Below, piece by piece: positions 8,431-16,264 of a stretch of DNA of 42,688 nt; the first letter of the stretch is position 1, and each line of letters begins with the position of its first letter. The stretch is from JBCBKU01 sp038521345. GTDB taxonomy: Bacteria; Pseudomonadota; Alphaproteobacteria; Rhodobacterales; Rhodobacteraceae. Below the pieces are notes generated by a model. That model was not told the origin of the DNA. It searched no databases and saw nothing but the letters and a program-made list of their open reading frames with translations. The position numbers were made by a program, and so were the translations under genes. The stretch covers positions 1-42,688 of the forward strand of contig JBCBKU010000025.1 in the NCBI GenBank assembly GCA_038521345.1, read 5' to 3'.

Positions 8431-8931
8431 TCACGCGCGTTTCAGATCCAGATTCTCGGCACCGAAGGATGCGATGAAGCGGTCCGCATCAATGCGAAAA
8501 TCGGCATGAACAACGTTGCCGTCCGGATCAATCACCGTGAACCACGGCGTCCCGCCGCTGCGGTAATCCTCCATGAAAGTCGGGTAGCGCGCACCGTCGG
8601 TCGGCACATCATGCCCGAAGGGCAACCGCAGCCGATACTGCTCTTGGTTGACGGCCAATTTGTCAAACGTGTTGACGCCAGCGCCCTCGAATACCGTCTG
8701 GATGACGGCAAAGCCCACTCCCCGGTCTTCAAGCGCTCTGTGCAGACGCTTCAAAGTCGGAAACCCGCGTGAGTGGCATCCGGGGCACCAGTGCTGAAAG
8801 CAGTAGATGATCTTGGTGCCATCTCCCAGGTCAGCCAACTGCAATGGCGTGGCCATGTGCTTGCCGTCGCCATCGATCCAGTCGGTGACGCGCAGGTCCT
8901 TGGCAGTCTCGTACTGTCCACCGAATTGCAT
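8431..8931 (-). CDS. Thioredoxin-fold protein with CPGC active site
   Basis: Protein of 166 residues with a TlpA/redoxin-like fold. Cys49-Pro-Gly-Cys52 sits at the head of a helix after the strand IIYCFQHW, and GGTPWFTVIDPDGNVVH holds the cis-Pro-type loop. No signal peptide or membrane anchor is visible, so it is probably cytoplasmic. I chose the ATG at 8931, which has GAGGA four bases upstream. A TTG at 8994, six bases past the msrA stop codon, gives a longer protein of 187 residues and remains possible. The position just after msrB and msrA suggests it recycles the Msr enzymes or a partner; this is inference from context. Confidence 0.85.
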   Translation of the reverse strand: MQFGGQYETAKDLRVTDWIDGDGKHMATPLQLADLGDGTKIIYCFQHWCPGCHSRGFPTLKRLHRALEDRGVGFAVIQTVFEGAGVNTFDKLAVNQEQYRLRLPFGHDVPTDGARYPTFMEDYRSGGTPWFTVIDPDGNVVHADFRIDADRFIASFGAENLDLKRA

Positions 8932-9000
8932 GGGGTCCTCAGAAATCCAGGCCAATGGCAGGGCGAAGGATCGCCCTGCATTTCCATGATCCAAGCTGCG

Positions 9001-9507
9001 CTACTCCGCGGCGTCGCGACGGGGCAAAACCCAGTCGGGGCGTACGAAATGGCAGGTGTAGCCATGGGGAATACGCTCAAGATAGTCCTGATGCTCTGGT
9101 TCCGCTTCCCAGAAATCGCCCACGGGCTCGACTTCGGTGACAACCCTGCCCGGCCAGAGACCGCTGGCCTCAACGTCCGCAATGGTGTCTTCGGCCACCA
9201 GCTTTTGCTCTTCGTCCGCATAGTAGATCGCCGAGCGATAGCTGCGCCCGCGGTCATTGCCCTGCCGATCCCTCGTCGTTGGATCGTGGATCTGGAAAAA
9301 GAACTCCAAAAGCTTCCGGTAGCTGATCACATCAGGATCGTAGATGATCTCGATCCCCTCGGCGTGGTCACCGTGGTTGCGATAGGTCGCGTTCGGAACA
9401 TCCCCGCCGGTATAGCCTACCCGGGTATCCTTGACGCCCGGCAGCTTGCGGATCAGGTCCTGCATGCCCCAGAAGCAGCCTCCGGCCAAAACAGCCCGTT
9501 TCGTCAT
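9001..9507 (-). CDS. msrA: Peptide-methionine (S)-S-oxide reductase MsrA
   Basis: Protein of 168 residues, normal for a single-domain MsrA. The catalytic GCFWG motif is at residues 10-14 with Cys11 as nucleophile. VGYTGGDVPNATYRNHGDHAEGIEI and FFFQIHDPTTRDRQGNDRGRSYRSAIYY are the other conserved family blocks. It reduces the S epimer of methionine sulfoxide in proteins or free methionine, in the cytoplasm since no signal peptide is seen. Its start overlaps the msrB stop by four bases (ATGA), so the two reductases of opposite stereospecificity are made together. Confidence 0.97.
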   Translation of the reverse strand: MTKRAVLAGGCFWGMQDLIRKLPGVKDTRVGYTGGDVPNATYRNHGDHAEGIEIIYDPDVISYRKLLEFFFQIHDPTTRDRQGNDRGRSYRSAIYYADEEQKLVAEDTIADVEASGLWPGRVVTEVEPVGDFWEAEPEHQDYLERIPHGYTCHFVRPDWVLPRRDAAE

Positions 9508-9950
9508 GATACGTCCTCCACTTGATCCAGAAATTCGCCGTAGCCTTCGGCTTCCATCTCGTCGCGATGGATAAACCGCAGGCTGGCAGAGTTGATGCAG
9601 TAGCGCAGCCCGCCCTGATCGACGGGGCCGTCGGTGAACACGTGCCCCAGATGGCTGTCGCCGTGGGTTGACCGAACCTCGGTCCGGATCATGCCGTGGC
9701 TGTCATCGCGCAACTCGTTGATATGGGCGGGCACGATCGGCTTGGTAAAGCTTGGCCATCCGCAGTGGCTGTCGAACTTGTCAGCCGACGCGAACAGGGG
9801 CTCTCCGGACACGATGTCAACGTAGATGCCCGGCTCTTTGTTCAGATAGAGTTCGCCGGTATAGGGCCGCTCAGTCCCGTTCTCCTGTGTCACACGGTAT
9901 TGCTCGGGGGTCAGCTTTTTGATGGCGCTTTCGGACTTTTCGTATTTCAT
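9504..9950 (-). CDS. msrB: Peptide-methionine (R)-S-oxide reductase MsrB, lacking zinc cysteines
   Basis: Protein of 148 residues from the ATG at 9950, where the family's own N-terminus begins (KKLTPEQYRVTQENGTE). The catalytic cysteine is Cys118 in RYCINSASLRF, and Cys63 in SHCGWPSF is the candidate resolving cysteine. The two CxxC pairs that bind zinc in many MsrB proteins are absent: the corresponding places read SGEPLF and THGDSHLGHVF. This matches the zinc-free MsrB form. An in-frame extension to 10019 is present but resembles nothing. It reduces the R epimer of methionine sulfoxide. Confidence 0.95.
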   Translation of the reverse strand: MKYEKSESAIKKLTPEQYRVTQENGTERPYTGELYLNKEPGIYVDIVSGEPLFASADKFDSHCGWPSFTKPIVPAHINELRDDSHGMIRTEVRSTHGDSHLGHVFTDGPVDQGGLRYCINSASLRFIHRDEMEAEGYGEFLDQVEDVS

Positions 9951-9967
9951 CGTAGGTGCCGTCCTCG

Positions 9968-9992
9968 CTTCATGATTGGCGTTGGCATGAAG
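9968..9992. promoter_or_regulatory. Inverted repeat upstream of msrB
   Basis: A perfect 7-bp inverted repeat, CTTCATG and CATGAAG, is separated by 11 bases and lies about 20 to 40 bases upstream of the msrB start. Spacing and size would suit a dimeric regulator, or a leader stem-loop. The adjacent LysR-type regulator is an obvious candidate, but the repeat does not follow the usual T-N11-A pattern exactly. Confidence 0.4.
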
Positions 9993-10061
9993 ATGGCACT
10001 GTACCTCGATCGTTTCCAATAGCGGGCGGCTATAGATTCAATACGAACAGCGCGATGGATT

Positions 10062-10943
10062 TCAGCCCGCGTGCCAGTCGTACTCAGAGGCCATATGGAC
10101 AAACTTGCGGATCTCGTGCGCTGTCCCTGACCCGGACACTGTGACAAGAACCACCCGCCGTGTGAGATCCAGACCCTGAACGGGTTTGGTCACGATCCCC
10201 GGCAGGATCGCGGATCGCTCGGGCATGATGCAGATGCCATGCCCGTCGGCCACCATGCGCTGGACCCAGTCTTCCCTCTCGGACCGAAAGCGCGGATACA
10301 TCACCGCGTCGCGATTCATGAAGTGCTCGACGATCTGGCTGTGAAACTCGCAGGCGAGCCGGTCCACGTAGGGGTATTGGGCAATCTCTTCTGTAGAGAC
10401 GTCGTCTTTTTCCGCCAAAGGATGGTCAGGTCCACAGGCCAAGAGAAACCGCTCCTGAAACAGGGACACCACTGAAAGCTTCGGGTTGAATGCCGGCGGC
10501 TGAGGCAAGAGGCAAGCGTGAAGCTTGCCAGAAAGTACCGCCTCTGCCCCCTCCTTCATTGCCAAGGGGTGAAGGTTCACCGCAGCCATCGAAAGCTGTT
10601 GCAGCGCATAATCGAAGAAGCCTGTGAACCCGGTCGGCGCGATTGTCGTCGCCACCCCGATGTCAAGCACGCGCCCCAGTCCACGCGATGAGTTTTCGGA
10701 ACGCTCCTGAATGTTCATCAAGGCCATGTCGATACGGATGAACTCCGCCTGCACCTCCCGACCGAGATCGGTCAGACGGCTGTCCTTGCCGTCGCGGTAG
10801 ATCAAGGCTGAACCCAACTCTTCCTCGAGGCGCTGGATGGCACGCGTGAGACTGGGTTGTGTCACCCCGCTCAAACGGGCGGCCTCTGTGAAATTGAGTG
10901 TCTCCGAAAGGTTCAGAAAGTATCTTATCTGATTGAGTTCCAA
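10062..10943 (-). CDS. LysR-family transcriptional regulator
   Basis: Protein of 293 residues. The N-terminal winged helix-turn-helix is clear: MELNQIRYFLNLSETLNFTEAARLSGVTQPSLTRAIQRLEEELG. It is followed by the linker helix and a LysR substrate-binding domain of periplasmic-binding fold. The start codon is TTG at 10943, supported by GAGGAGGA seven bases upstream and by exact alignment with the usual LysR N-terminus. It lies 111 bases upstream of msrB in the same orientation, so it may control or share the transcript of the msr genes. LysR-type genes are often divergent from their targets; here they are not, which weakens the regulatory inference. The inducer is unknown. Confidence 0.93.
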   Translation of the reverse strand: MELNQIRYFLNLSETLNFTEAARLSGVTQPSLTRAIQRLEEELGSALIYRDGKDSRLTDLGREVQAEFIRIDMALMNIQERSENSSRGLGRVLDIGVATTIAPTGFTGFFDYALQQLSMAAVNLHPLAMKEGAEAVLSGKLHACLLPQPPAFNPKLSVVSLFQERFLLACGPDHPLAEKDDVSTEEIAQYPYVDRLACEFHSQIVEHFMNRDAVMYPRFRSEREDWVQRMVADGHGICIMPERSAILPGIVTKPVQGLDLTRRVVLVTVSGSGTAHEIRKFVHMASEYDWHAG

Positions 10944-11447
10944 ACCAAGTCCTCCTCATCGCGCATCGCGGCGGCCCCTTTATCAAGAAAAGGCGCGGCA
11001 ACGCGCACTTTATCAGATACAACCGCCCACCCGGATAACAGCATTCTAGGACCTGCAATTTCCCCGTTCCCGGACCAATGGCCAAAAACGACCTCCGAAC
11101 CCGGATCCGAAGAAGGCGAGCCCTGCCTGACGGTGCAACTCGGCATGTACGACTTGGCGTAGGCGGCGTCGCGGCATGGCCCATCTTCTGGGCTGTCCCC
11201 TGACAGGGACCAGAGTTCACAAATACGGCCCGCGGACGGCCACCGACTGATGCGGTCGTCTCACGGATCGATGACTATTATTTTGACTTGGGCGCGGCGG
11301 ATTAGCTCGCCCACCGGGGCAGCGACGACCACAGGAGTATTCGGCTAAGGCCGGCCAAAGATCTGCGGATCTTTCAGGAGGTCGCGTCCGAGCGCAATGG
11401 GATCGCAAAGTTCGGCTCGGCGCAAAGCCTCCAGCCGGGTTCCCCTG
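10944..11447. other. Intergenic region without a supported gene
   Basis: About 500 bases between the LysR gene and the end of the phosphodiesterase gene. Short plus-strand reading segments (one around 11220-11305 reading VVSRIDDYYFDLGAAD before a stop, and the next in the same frame to about 11480) have moderately coding-like composition but no start, ribosome site or family resemblance. They may be a decayed gene or chance. The part nearest lysR should contain its promoter; I could not pick convincing -35 and -10 boxes. Confidence 0.4.
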
Positions 11448-12167
11448 TCATTCGCTCTCCAGAAGGTTCGGCCAGTCCGTCATGATGCCATCGGCGCCGG
11501 CGCTCAGGAACCGCTGCGCCACGGACGCGTCGTTGATCGTCGCGACGGCTACGTCCAGCTCTGCGGCGTGCATCGCGGTGATGTCTTCCGCGCTGGTCCA
11601 TTCCGCGTTGCAGTGAACTGCCGAAAGCCCAAGCGCGTTCTTTGCAGCGACGGGGTCTCGCGGCGGGCGCAGCACGGCCAGCCCGAGAGCCATGTCGGGT
11701 CGCAGCTCTGCGACGGTCGCCAGAGCAGTTACCGAGAAGCTGGTCACCAACAGCGGAAAGTCAGGCATTGTCGGCAGTGTTTCCGTAACGGCCCGCGCAT
11801 CATCCGCGTCGACGCCCCACGTCGCCTTGATCTCGAGCACCATGCCAATGCCGGTCTCCGAGCAGAACGCGAGCGCGTCTTCAAGCGTCGGAACGCCTTC
11901 ATCGGTCAGCGCTTTGGTCTTCGGGTCGCGGGTGCGCAGGGACCGGATTGCAGCCAAGTCGGCCATCGCGACGGGGCCCGTGCCATCGGTGGTGCGCTGA
12001 AGGGTATGGTCATGCATCACGATGACGGCACCGTCGTCCAGCGCTTGCGCGTCCAGCTCGATCCATCCGCATCCGGCAGCCCGAGCTTCTTCAAAGGCTG
12101 AGATCGTATTCTCGGGCTTCACGGCCGAGGCGCCGCGATGGGCAATGATGGGTCCGGCAACGGCCAT
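11448..12167 (-). CDS. Glycerophosphodiester phosphodiesterase
   Basis: Protein of 239 residues with the GDPD TIM-barrel. The N-terminal IAHRGASAVKPENTISAF block holds the catalytic His-Arg and the Glu-Asn pair, followed by WIELDAQALDDGAVIVMHDHTLQRTTDG with the metal-binding ELD and second catalytic His. The C-terminal GADGIMTDWPNLL is also family-typical. It hydrolyses glycerophosphodiesters to glycerol-3-phosphate and an alcohol. No signal peptide is present, so it acts in the cytoplasm, like UgpQ. The ATG at 12167 has AAGGA upstream. It is the last gene of an ABC importer operon, the same arrangement in principle as ugpQ after ugpBAEC, though the transporter here is of another family. Confidence 0.95.
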   Translation of the reverse strand: MAVAGPIIAHRGASAVKPENTISAFEEARAAGCGWIELDAQALDDGAVIVMHDHTLQRTTDGTGPVAMADLAAIRSLRTRDPKTKALTDEGVPTLEDALAFCSETGIGMVLEIKATWGVDADDARAVTETLPTMPDFPLLVTSFSVTALATVAELRPDMALGLAVLRPPRDPVAAKNALGLSAVHCNAEWTSAEDITAMHAAELDVAVATINDASVAQRFLSAGADGIMTDWPNLLESE

Positions 12168-12190
12168 TTCGTTTTTCCTTGCAGTCCGGC

Positions 12191-12219
12191 GCACTGGCCG
12201 GGTTCTCCCCGGCCAGTGC
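12191..12219 (-). terminator. Strong intercistronic hairpin after the binding-protein gene
   Basis: A perfect 12-bp stem, GCACTGGCCGGG with CCCGGCCAGTGC, has a five-base loop and starts nine bases past the binding-protein stop codon. There is no T run behind it, so it is more likely to protect the 3' end of the binding-protein mRNA or partly attenuate read-through into the phosphodiesterase gene than to act as a full terminator. Confidence 0.7.
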
Positions 12220-12227
12220 ATTGTCGT

Positions 12228-13352
12228 TTACCGCTCAAGCGCGACGTTCTCGATGAACGCCTGACGGATTTCCGTGTTGAACGGGTTGCCCGGCCAGATG
12301 GTCTGGTACGCCCGCATTTCATTCGGAACCAACGCGTTGCTGTCATCGGCGTCGGGATGCATCGGGGCAGCGCCGAAAACTTCGTTGAACTTCGTCTGGG
12401 TTTCGGCGGAACTGACCCAGTTCATGAAGACCAGTGCCGCGGCGGGGTTGGGCGCGTTGGCGGGAACGACGTTGTAGTTGCCGCCACCGTTCATGCCGAA
12501 CTCGGGGATGTAGAACGCGATGCGCTTGTCGACTTCGCCTTGGTTCTGGAGGTTGAAGAGGTGGTCTTCCCAAGCTGCAACCGCTGCGAATTCACGGTTC
12601 GACAGACGCACAAGGCTGTCGGTGTTGGAGGCCGTGATGACATAGCCATCCGCATCGTCGAGGAACCAGTCCCAGGCCGGCTGGAGCATGGCCATCTTGT
12701 CTTCGGAGACGGCACCGTCGAGGAACTCGCTTTCCGAGAGTTCAGTCACGTTCCGGGCAATGTTCTGGATGAAAGACGGACCCGAACCGCCGTTTTCGTA
12801 GTTGAAGCCGAACTTGCCGGGCTCTTCCGAGAAGAATGCCTTAAAGTCTTCGACCGTCTGAGGCGCGTCCTCAAAAGCGAGAACTTCGGGGTCATACGCG
12901 ATGCCGGTCTGGTTGCCCCAATAGGCAAATGCATAGCCCAGGCCGTCGTAACCACCGAGCTCGGTGACCATCTTGGAGCCATTGGGCAGGACCTCGGTAA
13001 GCGGGCCGACGGTCATCTCGGCAGGATCGAAGAGGTCGATCCGGTCGAGGCCCATGGCGAGGACGTCAATATCGCCGGCGTCGCGGCTGGCTTCTGCGAG
13101 GAATTTCTCGATGTTGCCGTCGTGCGTGCCTTCGGGGATCGTGACTTCGATGCCGTATTCTTCGGTGAAGGCCGCAGCAAGTTCGCGGTACTGGGGCTGG
13201 AAGTACCAGACAAACCAGCTGACTTCGCCTTCGGCCTTGGCTTGGGCTACGATGTCATCCCAGGACTTGGACAATAGGTCCGAGTGGCCGCCGGCTGAGG
13301 CGCCGGTGGCAAGAGCCGCGACAGCAGCAGATGCGATGAGAGTGCGGAACAT
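12228..13352 (-). CDS. ABC substrate-binding protein (PotD/Fbp-type, extracellular family 1)
   Basis: Periplasmic binding protein of 374 residues. A signal peptide is clear: MFRTLIASAAVAALATGASA, cut before GGHSDLL. The mature part starts with WDDIVAQAKAEGEVSWFVWY, a beginning common in PotD/AfuA/ThiB-like proteins, and contains GNQTGIAYDPEVL and AAALVFMNWVSSAETQ, which are typical of the group. The start is set by the signal peptide and GGAGA upstream of the ATG at 13352; a longer frame upstream is spurious because it overlaps the permease gene. Family members bind polyamines, iron, thiamine or phosphonates; the phosphodiesterase next door suggests a phosphodiester ligand, but this is inference. 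Confidence 0.92.
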   Translation of the reverse strand: MFRTLIASAAVAALATGASAGGHSDLLSKSWDDIVAQAKAEGEVSWFVWYFQPQYRELAAAFTEEYGIEVTIPEGTHDGNIEKFLAEASRDAGDIDVLAMGLDRIDLFDPAEMTVGPLTEVLPNGSKMVTELGGYDGLGYAFAYWGNQTGIAYDPEVLAFEDAPQTVEDFKAFFSEEPGKFGFNYENGGSGPSFIQNIARNVTELSESEFLDGAVSEDKMAMLQPAWDWFLDDADGYVITASNTDSLVRLSNREFAAVAAWEDHLFNLQNQGEVDKRIAFYIPEFGMNGGGNYNVVPANAPNPAAALVFMNWVSSAETQTKFNEVFGAAPMHPDADDSNALVPNEMRAYQTIWPGNPFNTEIRQAFIENVALER

Positions 13353-13393
13353 GGTATCTTTCTCCGGATTAAGGATGCAGGCGGGCTGCGGGG

Positions 13394-14275
13394 TCATCCT
13401 TTGACACCGGCTTGGGCGGGATTGGCCGACTTCAAAAGCCTTTCCAGACCGAGCATCAAAAGGACATTCGGGACCACGAGAACAAGGCTGACCACCGCTG
13501 CATTTGGGCGGACGAAATTGTACCCGAGATAGGAATAGAGGATCGACGGAATGGTCACGAAGTTGGGTGCGCCGACGATGAACGCAATCGCGAACTCCTC
13601 GATGGATTGAATGAACACGATGATGAGCGACGCGAGGATGCCCGGCGCCAGAGCGGGCAGGAACGCGACCCGGATGCGAGCCCAAGGAGATGCGCCAAGA
13701 TCGCGCGCGGCATCGATCAGGTCTTGCTGCACGTTTTCGAAAGCCACCGTCATAATGCGGATCGCATAGGGCAGAAAGAGCACGCAATGGGCGATCAGAA
13801 TTGAGAGGAAGCGCGAATAGATTCCGAGGTTGAAGATCAGCGACGAGAAGAAGATCGCGAGGACAAACCCGGGCACCACCAAGGGCAAGAGCGTCGCAAC
13901 CTGGGCCAGCCCCTTGCCCGGGAAGTCATAGCGCGCAAAGCAGTATGCGGTTGGCGTCGCAAGGATCAACGTGATGATCGCCACCGTCGGCGCCAACAGG
14001 TACGAGTTGCGCAGGGCGTCCGGCAAGGCGGTTGTCGTCCAGACCTCGACCCAGCGGGCCAGCGACAAGCTCGGCGGAAGCACGTCCGGATAGTTCCAGC
14101 CCGTGTCGGGATCGACAAGTGACCACAGGATCGCCATTCCAAAAGGAACGATCAGCCAGATCGTGCAGATGACCAAAAGGATGCCCATCAGGACCCGGTT
14201 CAGCCCGCTCCCCTTTTGACGTCGGCGGGGCCGCGGTTGCTGTGTGGCGGGCGCGTTGTCCGTGAGGCTCACCAT
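13394..14275 (-). CDS. ABC transporter permease (PotC-type)
   Basis: Inner-membrane permease of 293 residues with about six transmembrane helices. The cytoplasmic N-terminus is basic (RPRRRQKGSG). The coupling-loop EAA region reads DLIDAARDLGASPWARIRVAFLP, matching the PotC/PotI class. The ATG at 14275 follows GAGGGGGGG and overlaps the upstream permease end by seven bases; a much longer frame exists upstream but runs antiparallel to common sense by overlapping that gene. Together with the next permease it forms a heterodimeric channel. Confidence 0.93.
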   Translation of the reverse strand: MVSLTDNAPATQQPRPRRRQKGSGLNRVLMGILLVICTIWLIVPFGMAILWSLVDPDTGWNYPDVLPPSLSLARWVEVWTTTALPDALRNSYLLAPTVAIITLILATPTAYCFARYDFPGKGLAQVATLLPLVVPGFVLAIFFSSLIFNLGIYSRFLSILIAHCVLFLPYAIRIMTVAFENVQQDLIDAARDLGASPWARIRVAFLPALAPGILASLIIVFIQSIEEFAIAFIVGAPNFVTIPSILYSYLGYNFVRPNAAVVSLVLVVPNVLLMLGLERLLKSANPAQAGVKG

Positions 14276-15126
14276 CGTCCCCCCCTCAGCAAGAGCCGCG
14301 AGATCAGGGCCAGCGTGAGCGAGCCGCCAAGCGCCAGCCCCATGAGGCAGACGCCCACAACCGCTGCCTGATTCCAGCGCCCGAAACTGTCTTTCAGAAA
14401 CACCATCAGCTGCGACATCGATTGGACGTTGGTGGGACCAGCCGTCACCTGGAATGCAAAGTCGCCGGCCGCGCCGATGAAGATGATGATGAGCGCGGCC
14501 TGCATGGCAGAGACGGACAGAGGCGCGATCACTTTGCGGAAGCGATCCCATGCACCGGCGCCAAGATCGCGCGCCGCGTCCAGAACCTCGTCGGAGATAC
14601 CTTGAACTGCCCCCGACAAAAGCAGCAGCGCAAACGGCATGTTCTTCCAGAGCTGAAGAAACACCACACCCCAAGCTCCACGATCATTCTGCATCCGGAT
14701 CGGCTCATCGATGAAGCCCAGCCAGATAAAAAGCTGATTGAGAATGCCGTGATAGGCGACGATGTTGATGAACAGGAACGCAGCCACAAGGCCGGGAACG
14801 AACAGCGGCGCCTTAAGAAGCGCAGAAACGACCAACGACCCTCGGAACGGTCGACGAAGCCAGATCGCAATCGGATACGCCAATGCCACTGATCCAATGG
14901 CGCTGACGGTCGCGATATAGGCCGAGTACTGGAATGCGCGGTTGAACGCCTTGCTGTCGAGAACCTTGCGCCAGTGTTCGAGCGAGAAGACATCCTCGCC
15001 AACGAGGTTGAAGTAACCGAAGCTTTGCATCACGGCCACGTAGAAGACCGATCCGATCATGATCAGGATCAGCCCGAGCCCGGGCATGAGCAAGAGCAGG
15101 ATCGTCGCGGTGCGCCGCCAGCTCAT
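14269..15126 (-). CDS. ABC transporter permease (PotB-type)
   Basis: Inner-membrane permease of 285 residues. Six hydrophobic segments are visible, beginning with ILLLLMPGLGLILIMIGSVF. A periplasmic stretch after the first helix reads MQSFGYFNLVGEDVFSLEHW, and the EAA loop reads EVLDAARDLGAGAWDRFRKVIAPL, as in PotB/CysT-type permeases. Its start overlaps the upstream ATPase stop by four bases (ATGA), so translation is coupled. Confidence 0.93.
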   Translation of the reverse strand: MSWRRTATILLLLMPGLGLILIMIGSVFYVAVMQSFGYFNLVGEDVFSLEHWRKVLDSKAFNRAFQYSAYIATVSAIGSVALAYPIAIWLRRPFRGSLVVSALLKAPLFVPGLVAAFLFINIVAYHGILNQLFIWLGFIDEPIRMQNDRGAWGVVFLQLWKNMPFALLLLSGAVQGISDEVLDAARDLGAGAWDRFRKVIAPLSVSAMQAALIIIFIGAAGDFAFQVTAGPTNVQSMSQLMVFLKDSFGRWNQAAVVGVCLMGLALGGSLTLALISRLLLRGGRW

Positions 15127-16178
15127 GCAATCTCTCCGGTCACGAAACGTATGCGCTCTGACGGCACGCGAAAGCTGATGCGTGCGTCGACCGGCATGTG
15201 TGCGTGCGGCAGGTGAAGCCGCTGTTCGGGCGAGTTTCCGACCCGAACATGAAGTTCTGTATATGCGCCCTGATAGGCGCGCTCTGTGATTTCAGCTGCG
15301 ATCGCTCCGGCATCTTCCGGTGCGCAAGGCTCGGCGTCTTCGGGGCGCCAGACGACATAGCTTGCCGAAGCGTCCGGCGGTTCCTTGACCGGCAGCGGGC
15401 CGATCGGCGTGGTCACGTGGCCGTCCGTGCCGCCTTCGAACGGCAAGATATTGGCCGCGCCGATGAAATCGGCGACGAAAGCCGTCGCCGGCCGATTGTA
15501 GACGTCTTCGGGGGTTCCGATCTGGTCGATCTGTCCGTTGCGCATGACCACGACACGGTCAGACATCGACAATGCCTCGGACTGATCATGGGTCACGTAG
15601 ATTGCGGTGAAACCAAGTTCCTGTTGAAGCCCTCGAATCTCTCGTCGAACCTGATCGCGGAGCTTTGCATCAAGGTTCGACAGCGGCTCGTCGAACAAGA
15701 CCACCGCAGGCTGCATTGCCAGCGCACGTGCGAGCGCAACCCGCTGCTGCTGTCCGCCTGAAAGCTTGTTCGGGAGTTTTTCCCTGTGGACCTCGAGATC
15801 CACCTGGCTCAGCAACCGCTCTAACCGTTCCAGTCGCTCTGGTCGCGACACGGCGTTCTGGCGGGGCCCGAAGTCGATGTTGTCTGCAACACTCAGATGG
15901 GGAAACAATGCGTAGGATTGAAAACACATCGCCATGTCGCGCTTCTCGGGCGGGTTCTCGGTAATGTCTTTTCCAGAGAGCTCGATCCGACCACTTGTCG
16001 GATTGTGGAACCCGGCGATGGTTTTCAGCAACGTTGTTTTGCCACAGCCGGATGGGCCTAGCAGGGTCAGAAACTCGCCCCTTGTCACGCTCAAGTCGAT
16101 TCCGGACAAGGCGGAAAACCCGTCATCAAAGACCTTGGAAATATCCGAAACCACCAGCGCAACCGGTTCGTCGACCAT
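15123..16178 (-). CDS. ABC transporter ATPase (PotA-type, with TOBE domain)
   Basis: Cytoplasmic ATPase of 351 residues and first gene of the operon. Walker A is GPSGCGKTT, the signature is LSGGQQQRVALARAL and Walker B is VVLFDEPLSNLDA, followed by the H-loop YVTHDQSEA. The C-terminal third is a TOBE-like beta domain (VVWRPEDAEPCAPED), usual in Pot/Ugp/Mal-type importers and often a site of regulation. The ATG at 16178 is chosen because a GGGGGA lies upstream and the family N-terminus fits; an earlier frame start at 16208 would leave less promoter space toward the divergent ROK gene. Operon order is ATPase, permease, permease, binding protein, phosphodiesterase. Confidence 0.95.
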   Translation of the reverse strand: MVDEPVALVVSDISKVFDDGFSALSGIDLSVTRGEFLTLLGPSGCGKTTLLKTIAGFHNPTSGRIELSGKDITENPPEKRDMAMCFQSYALFPHLSVADNIDFGPRQNAVSRPERLERLERLLSQVDLEVHREKLPNKLSGGQQQRVALARALAMQPAVVLFDEPLSNLDAKLRDQVRREIRGLQQELGFTAIYVTHDQSEALSMSDRVVVMRNGQIDQIGTPEDVYNRPATAFVADFIGAANILPFEGGTDGHVTTPIGPLPVKEPPDASASYVVWRPEDAEPCAPEDAGAIAAEITERAYQGAYTELHVRVGNSPEQRLHLPHAHMPVDARISFRVPSERIRFVTGEIA

Positions 16179-16228
16179 GGTTTCCCCCACCCGTTTTCCG
16201 CCTTGCAACCACGTCGCCGACGATTAAG

Positions 16229-16241
16229 TTCACATCGTGAA
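16229..16241. promoter_or_regulatory. Candidate operator in the ROK/ABC divergent promoter
   Basis: A perfect inverted repeat TTCAC-ATC-GTGAA lies in the 86-base region between the divergent ATPase and ROK genes. A TATATT hexamer that could be a -10 box for the ROK gene begins at the next base, so a protein bound here would block that promoter. The ROK protein itself is the likely binder. Confidence 0.5.
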
Positions 16242-16264
16242 TATATTGTCTTGGATTCGTTTTG

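Noticed and set aside
11217..11408. Minus-strand 63-residue frame between lysR and the phosphodiesterase gene
   Set aside because: Arg/Pro/Ser-rich chance composition, no ribosome site, no match to any family I know.
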